Assembly (NCBI GenBank): GCA_021773645.1
Contig: JAJFJU010000003.1
Span: 55,495-119,494 of the forward strand
Length of the DNA: 64,000 nt
Direction of reading: 5' to 3'
Origin: Gammaproteobacteria bacterium
Lineage (GTDB): Bacteria; Pseudomonadota; Gammaproteobacteria; HK1
This document shows, piece after piece, positions 47,927 to 57,893 of this stretch. Positions within the stretch are counted from its first letter, which is position 1; the number at the start of each line of letters is the position of its first letter. Under the pieces are notes generated by a model that was given only the letters and a program-made list of their open reading frames with translations, was not told the origin of the DNA and did not search any database. A program made the position numbers and the translations under genes.

Positions 47927-47945
47927 GTTCGTGGCTGTGTACCTC

Positions 47946-49208
47946 TTAGGTCACGATGAACTCTTTGTTGAGTTTCTTCGGTACTGCGACCTTCTTCAGT
48001 TCCACATACTGCGGCAGGCCATCCTTGAATGGCGGATAGTCTTCGCCCTGGATGAGCGGGCTCAGATAAGCCCTGCAGGCGTCGGTGATGCCGTAGCCAT
48101 CTTCGCTGATAAACTCGGGCGGCATCATCTTTTCTACGTTGGCGACGTCGGCCAGGTTGGCGCAGCCAGTTTCCCAAGTGTAGGGATTTTCACCGGTACG
48201 AACGATGGTGGGCATGACCGCATTTTTGCCAGAAATGGCTAGTTCCACAGCCGCTTTACCGAGCGCATAGGCCTGCTCGACGTCGGTGGCGGAGGCGATG
48301 TGGCGGGCTGCGCGCTGCAGATAATCTGCAACTGCCCAATGGTATTTGTAGCCCAGGGCATCCTGAACCATCTTTGCTACCACCGGTGCAACGCCACCAA
48401 GTTGGGCATGACCAAAGGAATCGCGGGTACCGGCCTCGGCAAGGAAGGTGCCGTCGGCGTACTGGGCGCCCTCGGAAACCACGATGGCGCAATAGCCGAA
48501 CTTCTTGACTGTTGCATCTACCCGGGCGAGGAACTTCTCTTGGTCAAAAACCACTTCCGGGAACAGGATGATGTGCGGGGCATCGCCTTCTTTCTCAGCG
48601 GCTAGGCCACCAGCAGCGGCAATCCAGCCCGCATGACGTCCCATCACTTCCATGACAAAGATCTTAGTGGAGGTTTTGGCCATGGAGGCGACGTCAAAGG
48701 CGGCCTCGCGGATGGACACGGCAACGTACTTGGCCACTGAGCCAAAGCCCGGGCAGCAGTCGGTAATGGGCAGATCATTATCGACAGTTTTCGGCACGCC
48801 CACGCAGGTGATGGGATAACCGAGTTTCTCGCCGATCTGGGAGACCTTGTGAGAGGTGTCCTGGGAGTCACCGCCACCGTTGTAGAACAGGTAGCCGATA
48901 TCATGGGCCTTGAAGACCTCGATCAGGCGCTCGTACTCGGCGCGGCTGTCTTCCAGCCCTTTGAGTTTGTAGCGACAGGAACCAAAGGCACCAGCCGGTG
49001 TGTGGCGCAGGGCAGCGATATCGGCATCGGATTCCTTGCTGGTATCGATCAGATCTTCCGTCAGCGCGCCGATGATGCCATTGCGTCCGGCATAGACGTT
49101 TTTAATGATGTCGGGATGCTTGCGTGCGGTCTCAATTACCCCGCAGGCCGATGCATTGATTACCGCCGTGACGCCACCGGACTGTGCATAAAATGCGTTT
49201 CTCGCCAT
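47946..49208 (-). CDS. pfp: Pyrophosphate-dependent 6-phosphofructokinase
   Basis: This 420-residue phosphofructokinase is of the PPi-using type. Instead of the ATP-enzyme's GGDGS it reads YNGGGDSQDTS (109-119), and the substrate motif is GVPKTVDNDLPITD (137-150), with the Lys typical of PPi enzymes. MEVMGRHAGWIAAAGGLAA also matches. Such enzymes work reversibly in glycolysis, gluconeogenesis and, in autotrophs, possibly the Calvin cycle. Phosphoryl donor preference is inferred from motifs. It ends at the shared terminator and has its own predicted promoter. Confidence 0.93.
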   Translation of the reverse strand: MARNAFYAQSGGVTAVINASACGVIETARKHPDIIKNVYAGRNGIIGALTEDLIDTSKESDADIAALRHTPAGAFGSCRYKLKGLEDSRAEYERLIEVFKAHDIGYLFYNGGGDSQDTSHKVSQIGEKLGYPITCVGVPKTVDNDLPITDCCPGFGSVAKYVAVSIREAAFDVASMAKTSTKIFVMEVMGRHAGWIAAAGGLAAEKEGDAPHIILFPEVVFDQEKFLARVDATVKKFGYCAIVVSEGAQYADGTFLAEAGTRDSFGHAQLGGVAPVVAKMVQDALGYKYHWAVADYLQRAARHIASATDVEQAYALGKAAVELAISGKNAVMPTIVRTGENPYTWETGCANLADVANVEKMMPPEFISEDGYGITDACRAYLSPLIQGEDYPPFKDGLPQYVELKKVAVPKKLNKEFIVT

Positions 49209-49241
49209 GATTTTTTAGCTCCGTATCTGCTGTAAAGTCGC

Positions 49242-49270
49242 TATATATAAAGGCGCAATTGTATGATCAA
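49242..49270 (-). promoter_or_regulatory. Predicted sigma-70 promoter of pfp
   Basis: On the minus strand TTGATC (49270-49265) and TATATA (49247-49242) are separated by 17 bases, about 35 bases upstream of the pfp start. It was found by eye and is untested. Confidence 0.45.
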
Positions 49271-49373
49271 AGCGCGCCGCGGTGAAGTAAGGTGTGGCAA
49301 TCACTGGCATTTAAGATAACGAGAACTTCCCGCTTTTAACCGCGTCCTAAGGGATACTCTCCAGCTTAAGACT

Positions 49374-50849
49374 ATGACTATCTTCAAATTCCCCTTTTTG
49401 CATGTGGGCCGCCGCATTGTCGCCAGTGCTTTACTGGTCTCACTGCTGACATTTGCCGTGAACGGTTGGGCCGAAGTGCGCTTGCCTAATATGGGCGACT
49501 CCACTGCAGGGGTTTTTAGCAGCGTGGAGGAGGCGGTATTGCGCCGTGCCTTTCTGCGCGCTATCCGCGCCGAACTGCCTATCGTCGAGGATCCGGAGGT
49601 AGAGGCATACATCACCGGTTTGGGACAGCGTTTGGTCGAGGCCAGTGATGGTGCCGGCACTCACTTCAACTTCTTTATGGTGGCCGACACCGCAATCAAC
49701 GCCTTTGCCGGCCCTGGCGGGGTGATCGCGGCAAATACCGGCCTGATGCTCAACACCGAAACGGAAAGTGAGTTTGCCGCGGTGGTCGCTCACGAAATTG
49801 CCCATGTTACCCAGCGCCATTTAGCCCGCAGCATAGAGGCCGCAGATCGCTCTAATTTACCCGCCCTGGCGGGCATGTTGGCGGCTATCATTATTGGCAG
49901 CCAAAATGCGGAAATGGGCGCGGCGACTGCCTCTGCCGTTGGCGCCTTCGGTACTCAGATGCAGCTCGATTTCACCCGTGCCAATGAAAAGGAGGCCGAT
50001 CGCGTTGGCATCCAGATCCTTGCCAAGGCAAAGCTGGACCCGCGCGCCGTGCCCAATTTTTTCGAGCGTCTGCAACAGGCCTATCGTTATTACAGTGAGC
50101 CGCCGGAATTTCTTTCTACCCATCCAGTCACCACCAACCGCATTGCCGACAGTCGCGGTCGAGCCGAGCAATACCCTTATCGCCAGTTTCGTGACAGCCA
50201 TGCCTTTCTCATGGTTCGAGCCAAGTTGCGGGTGTTAACGGCGGCGGAGCCGCGCGAGGTGCTCAGCTATTTTGCCGATCGGCTGGCTTCCGGGCGCTAT
50301 CGTGACAAGGCAGCGACCCGCTATGGTCATGCCCTCGCGCTAATGGCCGTGGAGCATTGGTCAGCCGCGCATCGCGAGCTCCAGGCATTGATGGCCACGG
50401 GAGAAGAGCAGGCCGGGATATTGATTGCCATGGCCGAAACTGAAACCGCATTGGGGCGCAAGGACAAGGCCGAGCAGCGCTATCGCCATGGCCTGGATTT
50501 GTTTCCGGGCAATCGCGGTATGGAGCGGGGGCTAATCAAATTGCTGATCAAGGCCGGGCGCACGAAAGAAGCAACGGCCGCGCTCAGAGATTACCGGGAA
50601 CTTGGCGTGGCGGACGGGATCTATCATCGGCTGATGGCGGAGAACTACCAATTACAGGGCGAGCGTGCTTCATCCTATCTGGCGCTGGCCGAGCATCACT
50701 ATTACTACGGACGCTTGGATGTGGCGATCCAGCAACTACATTTGGCACGCAAGGCGGCGGGTGATGCCTATTACCAAGCCTCGCGCATTGATGCCCGTAT
50801 GGTCGAGTGGCAGCATGAGCGCATGCAGCGCGCAGAAATTCTAAAATAG
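49374..50849 (+). CDS. bepA: BepA-like periplasmic M48 metalloprotease with TPR domain
   Basis: This 491-residue protein has a signal peptide (IVASALLVSLLTFAVNGWA), an M48 protease domain with zinc motif HEIAH (140-144) and third ligand in RANEKEADRVG, and C-terminal TPR helices (about 300-480). BepA in E. coli acts as a chaperone and protease on outer-membrane proteins such as LptD. The N-terminal segment PNMGDSTAGVFSSVEEAVLRRAFLRAIR matches BepA well. A MITE-like element starts 4 bases after its stop. Confidence 0.94.
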   Translation: MTIFKFPFLHVGRRIVASALLVSLLTFAVNGWAEVRLPNMGDSTAGVFSSVEEAVLRRAFLRAIRAELPIVEDPEVEAYITGLGQRLVEASDGAGTHFNFFMVADTAINAFAGPGGVIAANTGLMLNTETESEFAAVVAHEIAHVTQRHLARSIEAADRSNLPALAGMLAAIIIGSQNAEMGAATASAVGAFGTQMQLDFTRANEKEADRVGIQILAKAKLDPRAVPNFFERLQQAYRYYSEPPEFLSTHPVTTNRIADSRGRAEQYPYRQFRDSHAFLMVRAKLRVLTAAEPREVLSYFADRLASGRYRDKAATRYGHALALMAVEHWSAAHRELQALMATGEEQAGILIAMAETETALGRKDKAEQRYRHGLDLFPGNRGMERGLIKLLIKAGRTKEATAALRDYRELGVADGIYHRLMAENYQLQGERASSYLALAEHHYYYGRLDVAIQQLHLARKAAGDAYYQASRIDARMVEWQHERMQRAEILK

Positions 50850-50853
50850 GTTA

Positions 50854-51015
50854 AGGAACCTCTGATCTATTCGTGGACTCGCATCTTGTGCCCAAAATGC
50901 CCATCTTTATCGTTGCTGCTCTTCGCAATAGAACAACTATTACGTGCGAACAGCACCTCAAAGCTGAACATTTTGAATCACAATCTACTTCGCCCAGAAT
51001 AAATCAGAGGCCCCT
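50854..51015 (+). mobile_element. MITE-like element, copy 2 (between bepA and ycgN)
   Basis: This 162-base element has the same organisation and orientation as copy 1. The left end is AGGAACCTCTGATCTATTC and the right end is the complement of AGGGGCCTCTGATTTATTC. Inside, one strand is open for 48 codons from a GTG at 50873 (including KMPIFIVAALRNRTTITCEQ) and runs in frame into the ycgN ATG. Its right terminal repeat carries AGAGG (51006-51010), 6 bases before that ATG. No transposase and no evident target duplication. Confidence 0.87.
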
Positions 51016-51016
51016 A

Positions 51017-51493
51017 ATGACATCGAAGGAAAAAGAGCCCTTCTGGCAGCGCAAAACCCTGGCCGAGATGAGCCGAGAGGAGTGGGAGTCTCTGTGTGAC
51101 GGTTGTGGGCGTTGCTGCCTGATCAAGTTTGAGGATGAGGACAGCCAAACGCTGCATTTCACCAACGTGCATTGCCGCTTGCTGGATGGTGATTCTTGCC
51201 AGTGCCGGGATTATCGCCATCGGCGTCAGCATGTGCCGGACTGTGTGGTGCTGCGTCCGGAGCAGCGCCAGCCTTTTGCCTGGTTGCCTGCTACCTGCGC
51301 CTACCGCCGGCTGGACGAGGGCAAAGATCTGGAGGCGTGGCATCCGTTGGTGTCCGGTGACCCCGAGAGCGTTCATCGCGCGGGAATTTCCGTGCGCGGC
51401 AAGACTCTGAGTGAGGAGTACGTCCATCCACGCCAGCTGGATGCTCATATTGTCGATTGGTTTGATGAGGAGTCGGAAGACGACGAATCGTAA
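51017..51493 (+). CDS. YcgN-like cysteine cluster protein (UPF0260)
   Basis: This 158-residue protein matches E. coli YcgN: FWQRKTLAEMSREEWESLCDGCGRCCLIKFEDED, FTNVHCRLLDGDSCQCRDYRHR and LPATCAYRRLDEGKDLEAWHPL. The cysteine cluster suggests bound zinc or iron; function is unknown. The ATG at 51017 matches the family start. The open frame reaches 48 codons further upstream, but that part is MITE sequence. If translated it would give a MITE-derived N-terminal extension. Confidence 0.92.
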   Translation: MTSKEKEPFWQRKTLAEMSREEWESLCDGCGRCCLIKFEDEDSQTLHFTNVHCRLLDGDSCQCRDYRHRRQHVPDCVVLRPEQRQPFAWLPATCAYRRLDEGKDLEAWHPLVSGDPESVHRAGISVRGKTLSEEYVHPRQLDAHIVDWFDEESEDDES

Positions 51494-51532
51494 GACTACA
51501 GATTTGGTGGTCATCCTAGAGAGAGTTGTCCC

Positions 51533-52048
51533 ATGATGCCCCGCTGCCTGTATTACCCGCTCTGGATACTATTACTTACCTTAACGGTGCCGCTGCTGGC
51601 CTTTGATGCGGCAGATGTCGCCAAACTCAAGGCCGAAAAATCCTGTAACGGCTGTGATCTCCGGGGGGTCAATCTACGTGGATGGGCGCTGGCCCGGGCG
51701 CAATTACGCTGGAGCTGGTTGCAGCAGGCTGATTTGCGGGACGTTGATCTTAGCGGTGCGGATCTCACCGGCGCTTCTTTGGAACAGGCGCGATTGGAGG
51801 GGGCGAGCCTGCGTGGTGCGCGGCTGGAAGGCGCCAATCTGGTCGGCACGGCACTCTCCGCCGTAGAGCTGTTGGGCGCGGATCTGCGCTGGGCCAATCT
51901 AAGCCACCTAGATGTAGATACCGATCTCGAATTTATCGAGCTGGTAGGGGTACAACTGCAGGGGGCGCATTTCAAACACGGGATGCGCTGTGCCGCTTTT
52001 CCGGCCAAAGGCGGTTGGGGTTGTACCGCGGTATTGCCTACCCACTAA
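51533..52048 (+). CDS. Exported pentapeptide-repeat protein
   Basis: This 171-residue protein has a signal peptide (YYPLWILLLTLTVPLLAFDA) followed by pentapeptide repeats of the A(D/N)LXX type: LRGVNLRGWALARAQLRWSW, QADLRDVDLSGADLTGASLE, ARLEGASLRGARLEGANLVG. These fold into a right-handed quadrilateral beta-helix. The segment KAEKSCNGCDLRGVNL, with two cysteines before the repeats, is common in such proteins. Function unknown. Confidence 0.9.
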   Translation: MMPRCLYYPLWILLLTLTVPLLAFDAADVAKLKAEKSCNGCDLRGVNLRGWALARAQLRWSWLQQADLRDVDLSGADLTGASLEQARLEGASLRGARLEGANLVGTALSAVELLGADLRWANLSHLDVDTDLEFIELVGVQLQGAHFKHGMRCAAFPAKGGWGCTAVLPTH

Positions 52049-52052
52049 ACCA

Positions 52053-52092
52053 GTAGCCTGGATGAAGCGCGAGCGAAATCCAGGGAGCGAAG
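52053..52092. repeat. Dispersed dyad repeat (GTAGCCTGGATGAAG type), copy 2
   Basis: The core GTAGCCTGGATGAAGCGCGA is followed by AATCCAGGGAGCGAAG. CCTGGAT at 52058-52064 pairs with ATCCAGG at 52078-52084. The core matches the copy at 11016. It lies between the convergent pentapeptide and prfC genes. Confidence 0.75.
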
Positions 52093-52103
52093 CAGAGGAA
52101 ACC

Positions 52104-52115
52104 AGCCTGAGTCGC

Positions 52116-52122
<7 letters not shown>
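52104..52122. terminator. Hairpin at the prfC 3' end (possible weak terminator)
   Basis: AGCCTGAG (52104-52111), a 3-base loop and CTCAGGCT (52115-52122) form a perfect 8-bp stem. The prfC stop codon (52116-52118) lies in one arm. There is no strong T-run on either side, so termination would be weak. Confidence 0.4.
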
Positions 52123-53681
<1,559 letters not shown>

Positions 53682-53880
53682 GGGCGATTATTGTCAGTGA
53701 TGTCGGGGTGCGCGATTGGAACGGAAATAGTGGATGGATGCAAATCTGTGGTGGTACAACTGTAAGCCTGAACGATCATTCGGGCGCCCGGTCTGAGCGC
53801 TAACAAAGCGTTTAACATCCTTGCCAGCCTGCGGATTCTCGTGGGCCAAGATTGCTGCATGATTTCCAGGTAATCAGTCT

Positions 53881-54741
53881 ATGTTCTATGCCCGAGTCAT
53901 TGTTCTTACATCGTTAGCTATGGTCGCGTTTGCAGGCAATTCACTGCTATGTCGGATCGCCCTCAAACACAGCAGCATGGATGCGGCCAGCTTCACCACT
54001 ATTCGTTTGGTCTCCGGGGCGGTCATGCTTTGGTTGGTGGTATCTCTACGTCGTGGCACACGTAGCGGCGAGGGTAATTGGCTGTCGGCAGTTGCCTTAT
54101 TCGTTTATGCCGCCGGCTTTTCCTTCGCCTATGTGAGCTTGCCAGCGGCAACGGGCGCGTTACTGCTGTTTGGCTCGGTTCAGGCCACGATGATTGCTTA
54201 TGGCATTTGGAAGGGCGAGCGTCTGCTTGGGCTGCGACTCGTTGGTCTGGTGCTCGCTTTCGGTGGCCTTGTGGGCCTGTTTCTGCCCGGTCTCTCGGCA
54301 CCCCCGTTGCAGGGGTCCTTGTTGATGTTGGGCACCGGCATTGCGTGGGGGACCTATTCTCTGCGTGGCCAAGGGAGGGGCGATCCTACGCGGGTAACGG
54401 CGGGGAATTTCCTGCGAACGATTCCTATCGCCTTGGCTTTGAGTCTTCTGCTTTATAACGGTACCTCGCTGGATAATGCGGGGCTCGGGTACGCCATTGC
54501 ATCGGGGGCACTGGCCTCCGGGGTGGGCTACGCTATCTGGTATACGGCCCTGCCGGCGTTGAAAGCCACCAATGCCGCTACCGTGCAATTGAGTGTGCCG
54601 GTCATTGCCGCTCTGGGTGGCATTGTCTTCCTCGACGAACCCATCACACTGCGTTGGGCGTTGGCATCTATCGCAATTCTTGGAGGTATCGCCTTGGTCA
54701 TTGTGGAGAAACAGCAAGTGAATAGCGTGACTTCGATTTGA
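53881..54741 (+). CDS. EamA/DMT-superfamily transporter
   Basis: This 286-residue inner-membrane protein has about ten hydrophobic helices arranged as two EamA repeats. The first ends near GLFLPGLSAPP; the second holds TNAATVQLSVPVIAALGGIVFLDEPITLRWALASIAILGGIALVI, which is the conserved EamA end. These carriers export metabolites such as amino acids; the substrate is unknown. It is 40 bases upstream of the mutarotase gene. Confidence 0.88.
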   Translation: MFYARVIVLTSLAMVAFAGNSLLCRIALKHSSMDAASFTTIRLVSGAVMLWLVVSLRRGTRSGEGNWLSAVALFVYAAGFSFAYVSLPAATGALLLFGSVQATMIAYGIWKGERLLGLRLVGLVLAFGGLVGLFLPGLSAPPLQGSLLMLGTGIAWGTYSLRGQGRGDPTRVTAGNFLRTIPIALALSLLLYNGTSLDNAGLGYAIASGALASGVGYAIWYTALPALKATNAATVQLSVPVIAALGGIVFLDEPITLRWALASIAILGGIALVIVEKQQVNSVTSI

Positions 54742-54781
54742 GTGCGCGCTTTATTGCAGGAGGTGGGTAAGCCCTGAGGAT

Positions 54782-55702
54782 ATGAAGCAGGATCTGGCGG
54801 TACTCAATGAGCACTATGCCGTTAACGGCCAAATCAGTTTTCGTGAGTTGGGTGATGGCTTCATCGTGGCGGATATCCAAAATAGTTACTGCACTGCGTC
54901 TATTGCACTGCAGGGCGCGCACTTGCTGTCGTGGATACCAGCCAATGAACAGCCGGTTATCTGGTTGTCGACGGACGCCTGCTTTAGTGAGGGCAAAGCG
55001 ATCCGTGGCGGTATTCCGGTGTGCTGGCCATGGTTCGGTACACCTGAAAGTGAGCCTTCGTTTCCCGCTCATGGCCTTGCCCGCATCACCCGTTGGGAGC
55101 TTACCGGCACGGCACAGCTGGATGACGGGCGTAGCCGTATCAGCTTCCGTTTAACGACTACCGCGGATACCTCCATGTGGCAGCATCCAGCGATCTGCGA
55201 ATTGTGCATAACCCTCGGTAATACGCTGGAAATGGCTCTCACCACCAGCAATCTTGGCACAGAATCTTTTGTAATCGGGCAGGCACTGCACAGCTATTTT
55301 GTGGTTGGCGACATACGCCGAGCGACCGTCCATGGACTGGATGGCCGCCCCTATCTCGACAAGCTCGAAGGCTTTAAACGCCACATACAAAACGGGCCGC
55401 TATCTTTCGATGTGGAGACGGACCGGGTCTATCTGCAAACGGCAGATGAATGCCGGATTGAAGATCGGGCTTTGAGGCGTACCATCCACATCGACAAAAC
55501 AGGTAGTGCCTCTACCGTGGTGTGGAACCCGTGGCGCGAACACGCCGCTAAGATGGGTAACCTGGGTGAGGATGGTTATCTCACTATGCTCTGTGTGGAG
55601 AGCGCCAATGCCGCGGATGACGTGGTGCATATCGCTCCGGGTTGCTCACACACCTTGTTCGTGTGCTATCGGATTACGCACGATATTACTCATGTTAGTT
55701 AA
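54782..55702 (+). CDS. D-hexose-6-phosphate mutarotase (YeaD family)
   Basis: This 306-residue aldose-1-epimerase-like enzyme interconverts anomers of glucose-6-phosphate. Characteristic segments are GAHLLSWIPANEQPVIWLS, GKAIRGGIPVCWPWFG, PAHGLARITRWELT, LHSYFVVGDI and VVWNPWREHAAKMGN LGEDGYLTMLCVES. It would support glycolytic or gluconeogenic flux. The start rests on family length; the ribosome site is weak. Confidence 0.9.
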   Translation: MKQDLAVLNEHYAVNGQISFRELGDGFIVADIQNSYCTASIALQGAHLLSWIPANEQPVIWLSTDACFSEGKAIRGGIPVCWPWFGTPESEPSFPAHGLARITRWELTGTAQLDDGRSRISFRLTTTADTSMWQHPAICELCITLGNTLEMALTTSNLGTESFVIGQALHSYFVVGDIRRATVHGLDGRPYLDKLEGFKRHIQNGPLSFDVETDRVYLQTADECRIEDRALRRTIHIDKTGSASTVVWNPWREHAAKMGNLGEDGYLTMLCVESANAADDVVHIAPGCSHTLFVCYRITHDITHVS

Positions 55703-55746
55703 CGTGACGGCAGCGATTTGAGAAACTAACTTATACACTCTCCGAC

Positions 55747-56334
55747 ATGAATTGGCTTGATCTAACGACGGCATCGGGTGCTAGTTTTTTGCTTATCTTT
55801 GCCGCCGAAATTGGCGACAAAAGTCAGTTGGTGTGTATGGCGCTTGCCGCCAGGTATAGGGCGTTGCCCGTTATGCTCGGCTCTGCTTTGGCATTTGTCA
55901 TGCTCAATACCCTGGCGGTGGTCTTTGGGACCACTATCGCCAATTGGCTGCCTGAGATTTATGTTTTCGCTGCGGTGGCCATTTTGTTCGCAGCATTCGG
56001 GGTGCATGCATTACGCATAGAAGACAATGACTCTGATGTGAAGGTGGCCATACGCAGCCAGGGCAGTATTTTGGCGGGAACCTTTGCGCTCATAACCGTT
56101 GCCGAGTTTGGCGATAAAACGCAATTGGCGGTGGTTGCTTTAAGCAGCACCAGCCCGCCAATCGCGGTTTGGCTCGGCTCTACTTTGGCCTTGATTACGA
56201 CCTCAGCGCTTGGGGTGTGGGCGGGCCGAACAATCTTGCAACGGATGCCAATTGCCATGCTGCATCGCATCAGTGGCGTAATTTTCATCTCTCTAGCGGT
56301 ATTTGCGGCCTACAAAACCTATTTGGCGTTTTAG
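55747..56334 (+). CDS. GDT1/TMEM165 (UPF0016) family cation exporter
   Basis: This 195-residue membrane protein has two homologous halves of three helices, each with the signature E-x-G-D-K-[TS]: AEIGDKSQ (E21) and AEFGDKTQ (E120). Relatives transport Mn2+ or Ca2+; bacterial members such as MneA export manganese. No yybP-ykoY riboswitch fits the 44-base gap upstream. Its stop overlaps the convergent pseudouridine synthase gene. Confidence 0.93.
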   Translation: MNWLDLTTASGASFLLIFAAEIGDKSQLVCMALAARYRALPVMLGSALAFVMLNTLAVVFGTTIANWLPEIYVFAAVAILFAAFGVHALRIEDNDSDVKVAIRSQGSILAGTFALITVAEFGDKTQLAVVALSSTSPPIAVWLGSTLALITTSALGVWAGRTILQRMPIAMLHRISGVIFISLAVFAAYKTYLAF

Positions 56335-57215
56335 TCTTCCTTTCGCTGCCACACGGAGTGTTTTATTTCCGCTAGACAATTGGTGGGCAGCAGCGCCTCC
56401 TCCAGTCGGTATAGCCGGGCTTTCCCCGAGATCGGGCATATGAATGACAAGGAGACGGCGGCCAGTGCTAGGTCTTCGCTTTGTTCCTGGTGGCCATACA
56501 GGCGATCCCCGATGACGCTGAAACCGGCATCGGCGAGATGCTTTCTGATCTGGTGTTTGCGGCCGGTTTCTATGTGGATGTCCAGCCAGGATCGATTCTC
56601 GGCAGCCGAGTGCTTCAGTAAGCGAGCGTGGGTGATGGCGGGTTTGTCTTGCAGGGGTTGGTTAATGGTGGTGATGGCAGGGTCTTGGGGAAACTCACCG
56701 ACTACGCAGGCCCGGTAATGCTTTTCGATCTCACGCTGGCGGAACATGCGGGACAGGGTGGCGGCCATGGTTTTGCTGTGTGCAATGAGGATGAGGCCGG
56801 CGGTGGCCCGGTCCAGACGGTGTACGGAAAAGGCGGGTCGTTGCGGTTGCAGATGTTGTTCTGCCCAACGCTGAATGGTGCAGTGATCGCCCCATTTTGA
56901 GCCTTGGGAGAGCATCCCCCGGGGTTTGAACCAGATGCTGTATTGGCCTTCATCAGAGATCAATTTGGCTTCTGCGGGAATGGCCTCAAGTACCTGGGGG
57001 TTGTAGTAAAAATCTAGTATGTCGCCGTTGGCCGGTACTTTGCTGGCACGACGCAGGCGCTGGCAGTATTTTTTGCGAGTCAGCCATACGGCCCCTTTTT
57101 GCATCGCCGCTTTAATGCCTTGCCGGGACAAGCCGCTGGCTTTGGCCAATAGCTCTACGGCCTTGCCGCCATCCTCGCTAATTTCGATATGGAAGTGTTG
57201 GGCTTTTTCGTTCAT
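56331..57215 (-). CDS. RluA-family RNA pseudouridine synthase
   Basis: This 294-residue enzyme converts uridine to pseudouridine in rRNA or tRNA. The catalytic Asp is in VHRLDRATAGLILIA. ITHARLLKH, DIHIETGRKHQIRKHLADAGFSVIGDRLYG and a short N-terminal S4-like segment (KASGLSRQGIKAAMQKGAVWL) are visible. The target cannot be told. The ATG at 57215 fits the family; a GTG seven codons earlier is possible. Confidence 0.92.
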   Translation of the reverse strand: MNEKAQHFHIEISEDGGKAVELLAKASGLSRQGIKAAMQKGAVWLTRKKYCQRLRRASKVPANGDILDFYYNPQVLEAIPAEAKLISDEGQYSIWFKPRGMLSQGSKWGDHCTIQRWAEQHLQPQRPAFSVHRLDRATAGLILIAHSKTMAATLSRMFRQREIEKHYRACVVGEFPQDPAITTINQPLQDKPAITHARLLKHSAAENRSWLDIHIETGRKHQIRKHLADAGFSVIGDRLYGHQEQSEDLALAAVSLSFICPISGKARLYRLEEALLPTNCLAEIKHSVWQRKED

Positions 57216-57246
57216 GGGGTAATTCGAATCAGCCACGGTGCTTGAT

Positions 57247-57633
57247 TCAGGAAGAGGGGCGTATTTCCTCGATCAATTCCCGCATCAACTGGTTGTTGTG
57301 GTCCAGAACGATGGCTTGGGCACGAAACAGGGCGTAGAACTCAACGGCGGTGATGACGCCGATAATAGCCAGGCCGGGCATGGTGAGCCCCACCACCATC
57401 AGGGCCACACCGCCACCAAAGACTGCGAGATTTAGCAGGCCGCGAAACCATTTTCCGAGATAGAAGTGATGCAGGCCGGCAATGAACAGGTAGTTGAGCA
57501 CCGCGTAGGTATCCGGATCGCGGGCGGACTTGCCAAAATGATGATGAAAGCGTTTGCGCTGCTCATCAGGGAGTTCCCGCACCTCACGGCGCAAGGCTTC
57601 GGTTTCAGCGGCTATTTCTTCGCGATCGAGCAT
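57247..57633 (-). CDS. TM2-domain membrane protein
   Basis: This 128-residue protein has a charged helical N-terminus (about 1-40), then two hydrophobic helices. The motif YLFIAGLHHFYLGKWFRGLLNLAVFGGGVALMVVG resembles the TM2 domain, where a helix is followed by G-x-H-x-F-Y-x-G and a second helix. Function unknown. It lies 14 bases downstream of the DUF4177 gene. Confidence 0.8.
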   Translation of the reverse strand: MLDREEIAAETEALRREVRELPDEQRKRFHHHFGKSARDPDTYAVLNYLFIAGLHHFYLGKWFRGLLNLAVFGGGVALMVVGLTMPGLAIIGVITAVEFYALFRAQAIVLDHNNQLMRELIEEIRPSS

Positions 57634-57647
57634 CGGTTGGCTTAGGG

Positions 57648-57863
57648 TTATTCGCGACCGAGGGTGATGATCACCGTTTCGCGGTTCCAGAACAGCCAGA
57701 AGCGCCGACTTTCTATGACCTGGAACACCAGCTGCCAGCCTCCCGCGGCCTCCTCGTTAAGGGTGGCCTCAAGCTTTTGGATGGGCATGCCTGATGCGCC
57801 GAGAAACAGGGTGCCTAGTGCGCCCTCGGAAACGATCATTACCTTATATTCCTTGAATGCCAT
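57648..57863 (-). CDS. DUF4177-like small protein
   Basis: This 71-residue protein has the pattern FKEYKVMIVSEG, then KLEATLNEEAAGGWQLVFQVIESRRF and VIITLGRE. This is the DUF4177 arrangement: an N-terminal strand, a helix with L-N-x-x-x-x-x-G-W, and C-terminal strands. Function unknown. It is soluble and probably co-transcribed with the TM2 gene. Confidence 0.82.
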   Translation of the reverse strand: MAFKEYKVMIVSEGALGTLFLGASGMPIQKLEATLNEEAAGGWQLVFQVIESRRFWLFWNRETVIITLGRE

Positions 57864-57893
57864 GATGCTCTCCTCTGGTGGTCAAGGCGCATG

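Noticed and set aside
50873..51016. Start of ycgN at GTG 50873
   Set aside because: The extra 48 residues are MITE sequence with no match to the YcgN family start; ATG 51017 has its own ribosome site. Kept only as a finding.
53682..53880. Possible small gene or RNA in the prfC/DMT transporter gap
   Set aside because: Only very short frames without ribosome sites were found, and no RNA family was recognised. It probably holds the divergent promoters.
55703..55746. yybP-ykoY manganese riboswitch before the GDT1-type exporter
   Set aside because: The gap of 44 bases is too short and lacks the conserved loops.
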